This document shows, piece after piece, positions 36,408 through 47,037 of a DNA stretch of 64,000 nucleotides. The notes under the pieces are model-generated. The model was not told the DNA's origin, searched no databases, and saw nothing but the letters and a program-made list of their open reading frames with translations. The stretch is from Hymenopus coronatus (taxonomy: Eukaryota; Arthropoda; Insecta; Mantodea; Hymenopodidae). Both the position numbers and the translations under genes were made by a program. Where the stretch lies: contig CM060880.1 of NCBI GenBank assembly GCA_030762935.1, positions 18,655,001 to 18,719,000 on the forward strand. Direction: 5' to 3'. The first letter of the stretch is position 1. Each line of letters opens with the position of its first letter.

Positions 36408-36600
36408 GTGAGACCTGCAACACATTCTGGTGCAGTGTCCGAAATACACCAAACAGAGACTTCAGGCCGGCTTCAGTAACTTACCAAGTGCTCTACATAA
36501 CCATCTCACAATTAAAACACTATAATATTTATAAGACTATGTAAACTTTTTTATTTATTGTGAAGTATAAATGTAACCATTTTGTATTATACCATTATGT
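36408..36600 (+). pseudogene. LINE ORF2 C-terminal relic and 3' tail
   Basis: The frame from 36415 reads LQHILVQCPKYTKQRLQAGF and stops at 36523-36525. One frame away, just before, is CETCN. Together they match the zinc-knuckle-like end (C-x2-C ... H-x4-C) found at the C-terminus of many insect non-LTR retrotransposon ORF2 proteins (Jockey/I-like). A single indel separates the two pieces. The reverse transcriptase and endonuclease are missing, as expected of a 5'-truncated insertion. AT-rich 3' sequence follows. The clade is not determined. Confidence 0.7.
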
Positions 36601-36680
36601 CAAGTGGTCATTGTCATGGTTTCTCAATACAAGAGACCAGAATTCAATTCCCGGCTGAGGCGGAGGAATTTTTCTTTAAT
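36601..36680 (+). repeat. possible degenerate tRNA-derived SINE
   Basis: AAGTGGTCATTGTCATGG resembles a Pol III A-box region, and GAATTCAATTCCCGG some 40 bp later resembles a B-box. No second copy in the window and no clear target duplication. Confidence 0.35.
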
Positions 36681-36819
36681 TACAGAAGAGAAGATCAATA
36701 AACGTAAGTGAAAGCTTCACATCGCACAGCAATGAGATTCTGTTTGATGTGTTCTCACGAATCTTGATCGTTTGCTGTCCCATTTTATTTAATTTTTTAT
36801 AATAATCCTTTATTTATTA

Positions 36820-37052
36820 TTTTTTTTAGCTTAACGCCCGCTAATTTGGTTGGTTATATTGGACGATGAATGAAATCGGAGAAATGATGCTCAAATAATC
36901 TTGTGGTCAACGGAACTTAAAACGTACTCGACATTTGTCTCCTCAGGATAAGGGAAAACCCCGAAAACGCCTTATTTCACCCTAAGCGAGAATTGAACTC
37001 GCGACCCCTTGAATGTGTAATAGACACTACCCCCACACTACGGATGCGGGCT
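36820..37052 (-). mobile_element. SINE-C, long form
   Basis: Plus-strand T-rich start, then 'agcttaacgcccgctaattt', 'gttggttatattggacgatg', 'gtactcgacatttgtctcct', 'aggataagggaaaaccccga', 'gcgagaattgaactcgcgac' and the head 'ccacactacggatgcgggc'. This is the reverse complement of the family order at 31509-31750, with moderate divergence. Confidence 0.92.
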
Positions 37053-39895
37053 TTGCAGTTTCGTAGATGCGCACGTAGCTTATGATGCCCTATTAATAGG
37101 CCAACTATTGTTTTAATGTAATTCACTCACTTTGTGTTCCGTATTTTATTGATTACTTGATAAATTGTTTTTGACTGCTTGTGTGCTGATAAAGACTTGA
37201 TTTTCTCCGGATTACCTCTCGGGCTTATCCATAACATATTATCTCGAGTCCGAATTCAGGATCTACAAAAAGGACTCTGCTTCTAAAACAATTATTGAGT
37301 TAAAGTCAACGAGTTGTTTTCTCAGATCAAAACCCCTGACATGACCATAGAAGTTACACAGGGCTGTATAAATTCATAAATAAATAAAACAAAAATACTG
37401 TTTAAAAACAAATGACCACATCGTCGCATTTTGTGCCATTAGTACCAACGTCTGAACCCAAACACCTCTAGCCCCAATACAAAGGTATACTCAAACATAA
37501 AAATCCCAGCTCATAGTAAAATAAACTTATAAATAAATTCCATATTATAAATTACATTTTTGCTATAAAACATATATATAATGTATAAAGGAGCCTTAAA
37601 AAGTAAATGTATATAAGAAATATTACTATTCACATACACTTACTATTCTATTAAATAACTCAATCTGCCTTTTCTTGAAATAATCTAATTGAAGCACCAA
37701 ACCAAAAGGGGTTCCAAAACATTGTTTGTCCATAGCATGCGACTTCACAATATAAGCTGCTACTAAGCTGAAGCTCTCTCCCTCTCCTCTCTCTCCCTCC
37801 CTCTCACTTGGCAAATTATGTTTTACGTTATAGTTCTGGAGTTAATGAATGAAATATTGTCAATGAAATTTAATACATATAGTTAATAATACCAATATTG
37901 TAATTTTTCATTAATTACATATTTAAATTAAAACAAAAAATAAACCTCCGTCTAATTTTTGAAACGGTTACTTGAGTTTATGTCGTTAGACAAAAAAAGC
38001 ACCCTATCTCAGTAATAAAGATTACTATACTCAACGCATTTACGGCACTGCTTCGGCTGTCCTCGAAACTCGGCTTCTCCCTGAGAAATTTGTTGCGATG
38101 TCCCCCTTCACGTCTGTCCCGCGAATATACCCTTTATAACACGTCGGAAGGCATGCTGCTCACGCCTCAGAAAACTGGCTACATTACATTACGAATAGAA
38201 TCGAGTTTTATCGCAAGGAACTTATTTTAAGCCGTAGAATGCAAACAGCCAATAGATTAGGAATAAATTATTCCTTATTTATAATTTTAACAAAAAGTAT
38301 TTTTTCACAAATTTATCACACATCGCAGCTAGCTTAGCCAGTCCATAGATTATGCCCCTGGATGAGCCTATTATGGCATTTTAGTTGCTTAGCTATACAG
38401 TTTACAAATTTAAAAAAGCGGCAGAGGGGGAAGCAAAACTTTTTTTGGCGGTGCTTCTAATCCTTCAAAAGCTTTGTTTTAGATTTTATACAGAACTGGC
38501 TAAATTACCCGGCGTTCCCCAGAACTCTGACAGCCACGTTGGAAAAGTAAATAACTTGCCAATTTTCATAACTGAATAACTTTAAGCAAATACAATATCG
38601 CTGATACTCAATTCTTGTCTTCATCTCATTTTCAGCATGAAGGAAAAGCCCTTAGGATCAGCCAAGCTAATTCATGAAATCGCAAAATTGTTTACACCCG
38701 AATATCTATCGATCATTATTAAAGAAAAGAAAGAAAGAAAACATCTTACAAGAATGTAGCGAACATTTTAGTTTCGTAAACATATTCAGAAAACAGGTCC
38801 ATCCCTGATTTATCACTAAAAATTGTATCTTTTTTCCAATCGTTCTCCTATTAAGAGAGCTTTTGATGTTGCTATCCCTAAACACAATGAAGAGATGAAC
38901 ATAATTTTTCTTTTTGTTTAGCAAAGGATTGAAAAAATATGAAAACTGGAGCTAAAAAGCTTCCAAATATTGTTTTCTTCCGGCACACTTTTTCAACCGT
39001 TCTCGCGTTAGCGTTTTATTTAATTACTTTACACATACACACATGTTATATATACCTACACTTATATATTAGTGATCATCTCGTAAAGAATGAAAGAATG
39101 ATATTCCCATATAATTCGTGCTGAAACACTTCCAAACTGTTAGAAAATTGTTCATCTCTCTCTACCATTAAGGGCGATCTTTTCTAATACCCTACAGTAC
39201 TTTTAATCTTAGCCTAAATAATGCGTAAGGAAAATATAGTGGAAAACGTGTAATGGCGTGGATCTGTACAGAAAAAACAAATAAATAAATATTTCAATTT
39301 ATATCACAGAAAAGCACACATTAAGATACCCATCTATAGCAGCAATACCGAATTTTATAAAGAAAAAGGGTACAACAGCTACCACATCCAAGCTGTAAAA
39401 CAAGCAAATTGCAAGCTCAAAGATTCATTAGCTTTTTGCTTTAGCAGATATCATCAGCAACATCAGGCTACATATAATGAACCAGGCAATTACGTCACTC
39501 TTATGTAAATCTGAAGTCTGAATCACACACATCCTAATTAAGAGAGTAAAGCAATCTAAACAGAACATTAATGACGCCACGTCCGTACAAATAACACATT
39601 ATGTAACAAAGATTTGCATGTATAAGCAGCTTCCTTCTGTACTGCTAAGGCTTCTTTGAAGAAATATTTACTCTGCAGCAAACACATATGTTTACAACCT
39701 CTTCAGGATTCGCGATGAAATTTGTTGAAGACAGCGAACTACTTTCCTTCCGTGGTTATTGGCATAATCCAGATATAATCCGTTACTACAACGTTGCTGT
39801 AAGACGCTTAGCAAGCTTCTTTCCAATAATCAATAAAGCTACCCCATTACAGTCTCTTCTTGCACAATCAAATTAGGAAGGTAAAATACTCTGTA
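37053..39895. other. no recognisable feature
   Basis: Contains a pyrimidine-rich tract (37780-37806) and a slightly GC-richer stretch at 38040-38200 (CGGCTGTCCTCGAAACTCGG, then a TTTATAA box near 38130) that could be an old LTR, but no partner copy or integrase/RT sequence is present. Otherwise AT-rich. Confidence 0.45.
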
Positions 39896-40020
39896 CATTC
39901 TTGGGCTTCAAGCCAGGTGAGACGACGTGTCATCGACGTTTCGGAAGCATGCATCTCGCCCATCTTCAGGATGCTAAACGATGGAGATGCACGCTCCAGA
40001 AACCTCGAGGCCCGAGAACG
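39896..40020. mobile_element. P1-type inverted-pair hairpin element, diverged
   Basis: The left arm, read on the minus strand, has CCTGAAGATGG, a hairpin GG...CC around ATGCAT, GAAACGTCGATGACACG, then CACCTGGCTTGAAGCCCAAG, matching the arms of the 6019-6216 palindrome. The right arm (39977-40020) is a degraded copy in the opposite direction: GATGGAGATGCACGCTCCAG, then AAACC and 'cgaggcccgagaacg'. The element is therefore an inverted pair like 6019-6216, but older. Confidence 0.7.
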
Positions 40021-40309
40021 TCCGAGTATAAACGTACCAGTTCAGCTTTTATTTACTAAGGTAAACTTAATTATATTTGACCGCTAAAAACGTGTTCAAC
40101 TAACAAGACTTTGTCTAGTTCCACACAATCCTTTACACACCATACAGAGCCTTCGTTTGGACGCGTGGTCGGCCAAAGAGACCCCTGAATTTATTGGTCT
40201 CCTGAATTCAAGACCACGTAAATTATAAGTGATAACCCGTATCTTCATCACAGAAAATGTTGGAAATGATTCCCTTGTGCTAGTTCACAATTATTATACC
40301 TTTTAAGAA

Positions 40310-40462
40310 AATATGCATCTATACACCCGCATGTGCACGTACGCTTATTCTAAAAACGTTTCTTTTTTCAGGGGGGCTCAAAATATATTTACGGCTACAT
40401 CTCGACATCCAATTTTAATTGGAATACAATATCTCCCCTACTTACTATACGCATTAAAGAAA
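40310..40462 (-). repeat. R1 fragment, H-end, diverged
   Basis: 'tctaaaaacgtttctttttt', then 'ggggctcaaaatatatttac', 'tctcgacatccaattttaat' and 'tggaatacaatatctcccct', ending 'cgcattaaagaaatta'. It corresponds to the last 150 bp of R1; the palindrome is decayed. Confidence 0.65.
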
Positions 40463-40564
40463 TTAATGCTGCTATGCTGTCTGATGTCTTTGAACTTCCA
40501 TGCTGCTTGAACGACCACGAAAGAAGAGAAACGAATAGCGAGTTGCCACTTGACTGTTAGTATT

Positions 40565-40953
40565 TGAAAATTCAAACTCAGAACAAAGAATATCTTGGAA
40601 ATAAAATTCACAAAACTTGACATAAATTCTATGGTTTATCTAATGAAATATATTTTTTGTGTAGTAAGAGTTTATCAAATATATTCAAGCCTTTCAGCAT
40701 GAGGCATTTCACAGGATATTCTCAGAAATTCCATGATATAGTTTATCAATCACATATTTAAATGTATTGTATTTTAATAAATGGTATTAAGTCATGATTG
40801 ATAAAATTGAAAGATTGAATTTGAGTGAGGGGATAAATTTGAAAATCTCAAATGTCGTATCCTGGTTAAACAGTTTGGTACTTAATCGCGTTTTCGTTAT
40901 TGAGGTATACTGTTTACAAACGGCAAGCAGTAGAGAAAGTAGCAATGCCACTT
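40565..40953 (-). repeat. R1 repeat, diverged internal to H-end portion
   Basis: 'gacataaattctatggttta', 'attttttgtgtagtaagagt', 'ggatattctcagaaattcca', 'aatgtcgtatcctgg', 'gtttggtacttaat', 'gttattgaggtatactgttt', ending 'gcagtagagaaagtagc'. Many substitutions: an old copy. Possibly the same insertion as 40310-40462, rearranged. Confidence 0.7.
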
Positions 40954-41874
40954 GCAACACGAGAATATTAATGCTTAAACTTGAATCTATATTAATATAA
41001 AGAGAGAAACATTTTTTGTGTCTGTAGGGCAATCTCAAAACCACTCATCCGATTTTGATAATTCTTTCACTACTGAAACCATAATTAACTCTGACAGATA
41101 TGGGGCTATTAACTGCTAATTTCATTTCTTAAATTACTAAATGATTATAGAGGATTTACAAAACCCTTATATTTGAATAAGATATGCAACAAAAAGCCGC
41201 TCATCCGTGCAAGTAGACGAGATCGGTGTAAACATGATGCAAGGGGCACGATCTGATTGCTGCAGTCGGCCGGCAGCCGATATCTTCGTGCGTTTGCACA
41301 CGCATGGCTATCGTTTAGAGTCACCGCCTCTTTCCCCCACTCCTTGTACTGCGTAACTTGACTGCTTACGTCTATTTGCAAGGATAATACATTTCTTTGG
41401 AAGCAACATACATAGGTGGGCATGGTGTTAACACTTCAGTAAATAGAAGATAAGAGTTTAAAAAGCAACAACCGATCCTTGTTGTGTGTCAGTTGTGTGT
41501 TTCTTTTAAAGATTTTACGATTCTTCAGCAAGACATGCTAATAATCGTATTGAGAGAAAACTTCTAACAATAGAAATCAGCGAACCAATATTTTATATTA
41601 ACCGAGAAAATTCGATATTATTTTTCTGGATGGTGTCAAATTATCTTTTCCAAAGAGTTTATATGAGAGTATGTTATTTCGTTTCATCGTATACTTTAAG
41701 GGTTTCTGGACTATGATTATATACCTTTTGTTATTACATTACTATGGGACCAATAAAATGGTGCAAAATATTACAATTAACCTGTTATAAATTATCTAAA
41801 AACCTACATAACCATTCATATCGCGGATTCTTCCACATCAAGGGATACTTAAAAGGACTTCCAGAACTTGGAAG
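40954..41874. other. mostly unassigned; 40995-41110 resembles a dispersed-repeat leader
   Basis: The stretch near 41020-41070 (ATCTCAAAACCACTCATCCG, then ATTTTGATAATTC) resembles a 'conditions for a CCGATTTTGAT' block I associate with insect interspersed repeats. With no second copy here I cannot assign it. The rest is unremarkable. Confidence 0.35.
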
Positions 41875-41890
41875 ATTGTCGGGGAGGGGG

Positions 41891-42015
41891 GCGCCGTGGC
41901 CAACCACTCGCCTCTCATCTAGACGGCCCGGGTTCGATCCCAAGCGACCGCATGTCACCGCCTGCGGTGCCATGAGTAGTTAAAGCGGGCGTTAAACACT
42001 ACCAAATTAAATTAA
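41891..42015 (+). mobile_element. SINE-B, internally deleted, with target-site duplication
   Basis: Flanked by attgtcggggaggggg (41875-41890) and attgtcgggggggggg (from 42016). The head GCGCCGTGGCCAACCACTCG and B-box GGGTTCGATCCCAAGCGACC jump from 'ccgcatg' straight to 'tcaccgcctgcggtgccat' and 'aaagcgggcgttaaacac', so about 110 bp of the body is missing relative to 42981-43219. The duplication shows it inserted as a unit, so the deletion may predate insertion. Confidence 0.9.
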
Positions 42016-42021
42016 ATTGTC

Positions 42022-42034
42022 GGGGGGGGGGGGG
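42022..42034. repeat. G13 homopolymer
   Basis: 13 consecutive G at the end of the SINE-B target-site duplication; the corresponding left copy is ggggaggggg. Confidence 0.9.
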
Positions 42035-42969
42035 TATAAGGAATTCAAGACGCCTCGCCAATGCTTCTCATGGTTTCGTAAATCAGGAAATGTTCCATCC
42101 ATTATTTAGAATAACCAGCACCTGCCATTACAAGGGGATAATTGTATACTATTTTCATAAGTGAAATGAATTAGTTCATCACTGAAATTTAAAAAGCTAA
42201 CCATACAAAGTCGAGCTAGTGTGCTATAGAAACAGGTTACTCATGCCTAGGTCGGTTACATGTGTCCCCCCTTCCACTGTCTTAAGAGCCTGGCTAAAGA
42301 ATAAGATGCTATTAAACCTATTGGATTGTTCATTAACCATTGTATACAACAGAAAAATAGCTAAATTCAAATATGCATAAACAGAATTTAAGGGAGCTTT
42401 AACGTTAGCAATGCACCTATCAAATGTTTTGCAATATTTGTTTTGTAGTACACCATACTTAAATTGACGACACCATGAATACCTGAATTCGTACGGTGAA
42501 TAATAAAACCCTAAGCTAAGCATTCTCTCTTATCTAATGGAGTTATTCCATTCTACTTCGACATTATGATGGTTGTGTGTAGATGTTATGAAGCTAAACC
42601 TTACGAGGCCCCTCGCGAATGCCACAAATACGCAATACGCGCATTGAAATTGTGAGCATGTAGCACTCGGCATCGTAGAGCTGCCGTTAGCACCCAGTAA
42701 CCCATTTCTGCGCCTTAAGAGACACCGCAAAGGTCAATTAACGCGATTAATGACGTGTAATAGCTAGCTCCATTATGTTAGAACAATGCAGATAGATACT
42801 AAAGTGATGATAAGCTTTCTATAAGCACTAACTGTCGTGGAATTTTCTTTCATTAAAAAAACCTATAGTACATGTTTCTTATGAGGAAACTGGGGCAGAT
42901 GATTGTCTATCTCTTTTGTGGAATTTTCGGAAGATATCGGGACAATTCTTACAAAAAGCTATACGAGTT
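42035..42969. other. no recognisable feature
   Basis: A 99-codon minus-strand frame (42523-42224) has no motif; no repeats seen. Confidence 0.45.
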
Positions 42970-42980
42970 AACCTGAAACA

Positions 42981-43219
42981 GGGCCGCGCCGTGGCCGAGT
43001 GGTTAGACCACTTTCCTCTCACGTAGACGGCCTGGGTTCGGTCCCAAGCGACCGCATGTGAGATTTGGGGCGGACAAAGAGGTGCAGGGGCGGGCTTTCT
43101 TCGGGTTCTCCGGTTTCCCCAGCCATCGCATTTCAACGTGCTTCATCTTCATTCCAGGTATCACCAGTGTCATCGCCTGCGGTGCCATAGTAGTAAAAGC
43201 GGGCGTTGAACACTATAAA
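42981..43219 (+). mobile_element. SINE-B, full length, with 11-bp target-site duplication
   Basis: Flanked by aacctgaaaca on both sides (42970-42980, 43220-43230). The head GCCGCGCCGTGGCCGAGTGG and GGGTTCGGTCCCAAGCG give A- and B-boxes of a Ser/Leu-type tRNA. The body includes 'gatttggggcggacaaagag', 'ttctccggtttccccagcc', 'caccagtgtcatcgcctgcg' and a tail 'aaagcgggcgttgaacacta'. The perfect duplication and good Pol III boxes mark it as young. It is the reference copy for this family here. Confidence 0.95.
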
Positions 43220-43349
43220 AACCTGAAACAATGGAATTTTAAATGACCGGACAGAAGAACTGAACAGGATCATTTATTTATGTCTGTTTGTCACAGTTCC
43301 TTCTCTTTCAAAATTCAGAGTGTCAAACTTCTATTACTATTTTTACCGT

Positions 43350-43507
43350 CTCTATTACGTACTACGTAAATATTCGATGTCGAGATTAAATATGTGTTTT
43401 GAGGCACCTGGAAACCAAAAAATGTATTTTTATAAAATGAACCGCGCGCGCGTCTGAACGTGTAAACAGCATACTTCAAAAACAGTTAAATACTAAACTT
43501 GACATTA
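43350..43507 (+). repeat. R1 fragment, H-end, inverted to next copy
   Basis: 'ctattacgtactacgtaaat', then 'attcgatgtcgagattaaat', 'gtgttttgaggcacctgg' and 'acagttaaatactaaacttg'. The palindrome and the CATTCCACCC block are mostly deleted. Twenty bases further on a full R1 starts in the opposite orientation. Confidence 0.75.
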
Positions 43508-43527
43508 CAGCAATAAAGCAAAGTAAT

Positions 43528-44360
43528 AAAAAATCCGATGTACTCTATTCATATGACTTTCTCTACCTCGTAACACATTATTGTTAATAAGCGTTTTCTT
43601 TTATCTACTTCATGCTAATCGAGATAAACATTAGCAGAAACGGCTTTATTACTTAGTTCCTTATAGGTAGAAGGGAAATAAGGGGATACACTAGGCTAAA
43701 CCGACAGTCAAGTGTTTTAAGATGCGCTTGATATGGTATAGAAATGCGATTCTGTGCATGGTCAGGTGTTGACAAGTTCCCGCTTGCGTGAAGTATTAAG
43801 TCTTTTAAAACTGAAATCAATAACAAGGAATATCTTAAACATTGTGAACTCCAGGGGAAAAAAATGCATATAACAAAAATTGTGGTTTTTAACGAGCTCT
43901 ACGATTTTTGTTAATTTTTTGTCTATCTCTTACGGTTTACCAGTTATGCAAAATTCATTCAAAATAAAAATGTTTTCAGAGGCTATTCCCAGAATATTCA
44001 GTACATAACTTTAATATATGACATTTTAATCAAAATTATTAGAGCCATTTTTGAGAAAATCAAAATTTGCGAAAATTATTCCATGTAAAGGGTAGTTGAG
44101 GGTGGGGTTTTTTCTTGAAAATCTTCGTGTCGCATCCTTGGAAGACACTGAACCTAAATACCAAGTTTGGTATTTAACGGTCTTCTCGTTTTTGAGCTAT
44201 GCTGGCCACAGACACACACCCGCGCGCGGACCTTTTCCCAAAAGTGTTTTTTTTTTTTTTTTGGATTCAGGGGGACCCAAAACATGTATTTCCGATGAAA
44301 TCTCGGTATCGAATTTTTGGGTGCATTACAATACCTTCTCTGTACACTATGTACACAGTA
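43528..44360 (-). repeat. R1 repeat, near full length
   Basis: G-end aaatccgatgtactctattc to H-end 'ctctgtacactatgtacaca'; 833 bp with landmarks in order, but the final gtagagaaagta is absent. A T16 run follows the CGCGCG site. Confidence 0.93.
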
Positions 44361-44869
44361 CTAAACTTGAAGTTTTCTTGCTCACAAAAAACGTTCTCAC
44401 AGGAAGAGGGAATACATAACTAATGCTGTATAATAATACCTATCAACTGCCAAGTGTGCGATTCTGACCTCCCAGCGACTGTTGGCATCATTTCTGTTGC
44501 GAACATTTTCACACAAGTGTGCCATTTGTGCTCGTTGTGTTTCTCCCATGGCCACATTTTCCTGTGAGACAGTAATTTTCCCAGTGTTTTTTCTTGGTTT
44601 GTACTATGATGCTCTACGAGTATTTTTTGTGGTGCACATGTTATATCTGAATGAATTCCGCTTCTATGAGCTAACGTAAATTCTAAGCAATCTAACCTGA
44701 GAAATCTAACTTTGCGGCCATGATGCCAATTTTCACACCCACATGACCAAAGCAACACAATATTAAACCTACTACTGTTTCACATGCTTCTGTTATCCCA
44801 ATTATGTGTGCCATCATAAGTAATATAACGAGAGCTTCAGCTTTTATCGATAAATTCGCGAGCAACTTT
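44361..44869. other. no recognisable feature
   Basis: A 112-codon minus-strand frame (44758-44420) contains no motif I recognise; the overlapping plus-strand frame is similar in length, so chance is likely. Confidence 0.45.
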
Positions 44870-45279
44870 GGTTTTCCAGAATTTTGCATTATGATTAAAT
44901 CGCAAGAGATGGACAAAAACTTACTACACAAAAATGAAGATCTCGTTAAAACACATAAAAAAGTTTATCTCATGTTTTTCTTGTGGAGTTGAGGTATTCC
45001 TTATTATTGGTTTAAATTTTAAACCACTTAACTTTACTCAAACGAGACCATGCAAAGGGAACCGGGACTCAATTGTTTCACATATCGACCAACTTTTAAA
45101 AGATTTTATTATCGCTTTAGTCTAATGTACCTACTCCCTTATTTCCCGTTCACTTACAAGGAAGCAAGTAATAAGACAATTTCTGCTAATGATTATCTTG
45201 ATCAATATGATGTAGATAAAAGAATAGTTTGTTTATTGAACAGCTAGAGAAGGTTATGTGAATGGAACACATCAGATTT
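44870..45279 (+). repeat. R1 repeat, G-end half, tandem with next copy
   Basis: Starts within 'ttttccagaattttgcatta', continues 'gatggacaaaaacttactac', 'ctcccttatttcccgttcac' and ends 'agagaaggttatgtgaatgg', then aacacatcagattttt. The next copy begins immediately with TTTTTACTTTCTCTACACGT, sharing the T run. Confidence 0.93.
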
Positions 45280-46150
45280 TTACTTTCTCTACACGTACTA
45301 TGTACATAGTGAATAGAGAAGGTATTGTAATGCACCCAAAAATTCGATACCGAGAATTCATCGGAAATATATGTTTTAGGACACCTTGAATCCCCCCCCC
45401 CAAAAAAAATCATTTTAGAAAATGCCCGTGTGTGTGTGTGTGGACAGCATAGCTCAACAATGAAAATCCGTTAAATAGTTAAATACCAAGCTTGGTATTT
45501 AAGTTTGGTATCTTCCAAGGATGCAACACGAAGATTTTCAAGAAAAGCCTCCCATCTCCAACTACCCTTTACATGGAAAATTTTTCTAAAATTTTGATTT
45601 TCTCAAAAATGGCTCTAACGATTTTGATTAGATATCGTATATTAAAGATGTTTACATGAAAAATTAAATTATATCTTCAATTTTCTGGGAATAGCCTCTG
45701 AAGACATGTTTATTCTGGATGAATTTTGCGGAATTTTGCATAACTAGTAAACCATAAGAGATAGACAAAAACTTACTTCACAGCAATGTAAATCCCCTTA
45801 AAACACGCAATTTATGTTACATACATTTTTTTCGTGGAGTTGACCGCTTTCGAGACATTCCTTGTTATTGGTTTCAGCTATAAAATATTTAAACTTTTCT
45901 CATATGGAAATTTGTCAACTCCTGTCCATACAAACAAAGGAACTTCAGTCACATAGCAACCAGCTTTTGACTATCACTTTAGCCTATGGTACTCCCTTAT
46001 TTCCCTTCTACTTACAAGGAAGCAGGTAATAAGACCCTTTCTGCCAGTTTTTCTCGATTAGTATGAAGTAAATAGAACAATAAGTATTTTAACAATAATT
46101 TATTGCAGAGATGTAGAGAGTCATGAGAATGTTACACATCAAAATTTTTA
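45280..46150 (+). repeat. R1 repeat, full length, tandem
   Basis: 871 bp with intact H-end (ACTTTCTCTACACGTACTAT, then GTACATAGTGAATAGAGAAG) and G-end (gatgtagagagtcatgagaa, then tgttacacatcaaaattttt). Head-to-tail with the truncated copy before it. The best single template for the family. Confidence 0.96.
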
Positions 46151-46278
46151 TTTAGGATTCTGTATTCTATTAAGACCAGTCTTAGTTCACTATCATTTTG
46201 AGATAAGTATTCTAAGCCTCTGTTATTGCTGTAAATATCAAGGCATGTGAATACGTTAGACCCGCACCAGTTAGATGT

Positions 46279-46790
46279 TTAAATTGAAATAAATGCACAT
46301 ATTAAAGGGGAAATCATCCCCAAATTTATCGACGCATTCTTATATGCTAACTTCATTGCAGACGATACGCCAGTTACCATGTAATTCGCCAATATTTTCT
46401 CTTTTCTCGAGAATTCAGGTATAAAACTAGTTGTATAAAGACAAGACGATTTGCTGTGAAGCAAAGCCTCGCGGCCAGTGTCAGTGCTCTCGTTTAATGT
46501 GGATGCAGGCATCTTGACAGGCAAGTGGATGGAAAGTGTCTGTACTTCACCGCACATTAGATACGTCGCATCAAGGCTTACGAAACGTCTCGACCAGGAA
46601 GTGCGCTGACGCGGTCCTGAGGACAGCGTGCCTGTATCCGTTTGATCTCGGATGACTAGCCTGATGGGGCATGAAGAAGGGCTCGGTCGGCACGTTTCTG
46701 TCGTGCCTATCGCTATCGGAAATCGACATGCTCTGGAAATTGCCAGCATTAGACACGGGGTCCTGGACTATTGCACGTTTATATGGCCAT
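46279..46790 (-). other. GC-richer segment with long overlapping open frames
   Basis: The longest open frame in the window lies here: 46749-46279 minus, 156 codons. A second minus frame (46756-46571) carries SNAGNFQSMSISDSDRHDRN and VPTEPFFMPHQ, and a plus frame covers 46652-46885. G+C is well above the flanks between 46470 and 46780. I recognise none of the products. Either a decayed or live exon, or simply a GC-rich patch where stop codons are rare; three open frames at once favour the latter. Confidence 0.25.
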
Positions 46791-47037
46791 TATCACATAG
46801 TACGGCCTTGTTAGAAGCTAATGCCCATTCTGTTGATTACAGGATGGAGCCAAGCTTCACTGCCTCTCCTCAAATCGCTCTTTAGTCATGGTCTTCATAT
46901 CTGCGACTTCTAGTTATGAATCTTTTACACTTGACAGAATGGATACAGATATTTAAAACTCATTTGGCACGTTGCTGGCGAAGTGACCCGCATGGCATAA
47001 TTATTACACCACAGATGCAACATATGTTTTATTTATA

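Noticed and set aside
37780..37806. CT-rich tract as a splice polypyrimidine tract
   Set aside because: No exon-like sequence follows on either strand.
38040..38200. Old LTR
   Set aside because: A TATA-like box and balanced composition, but no second LTR, primer-binding site or polyprotein in the window.
41785..41983. Open frames across SINE-B (41744-41983 plus, 41973-41785 minus) as genes
   Set aside because: Both are read through the SINE head and its flank.
42981..43050. Functional tRNA-Ser/Leu gene
   Set aside because: A- and B-boxes are present but no acceptor stem closes; the sequence continues into a shared SINE body with target duplications. The same holds for the heads at 11344, 31033 and 31509.
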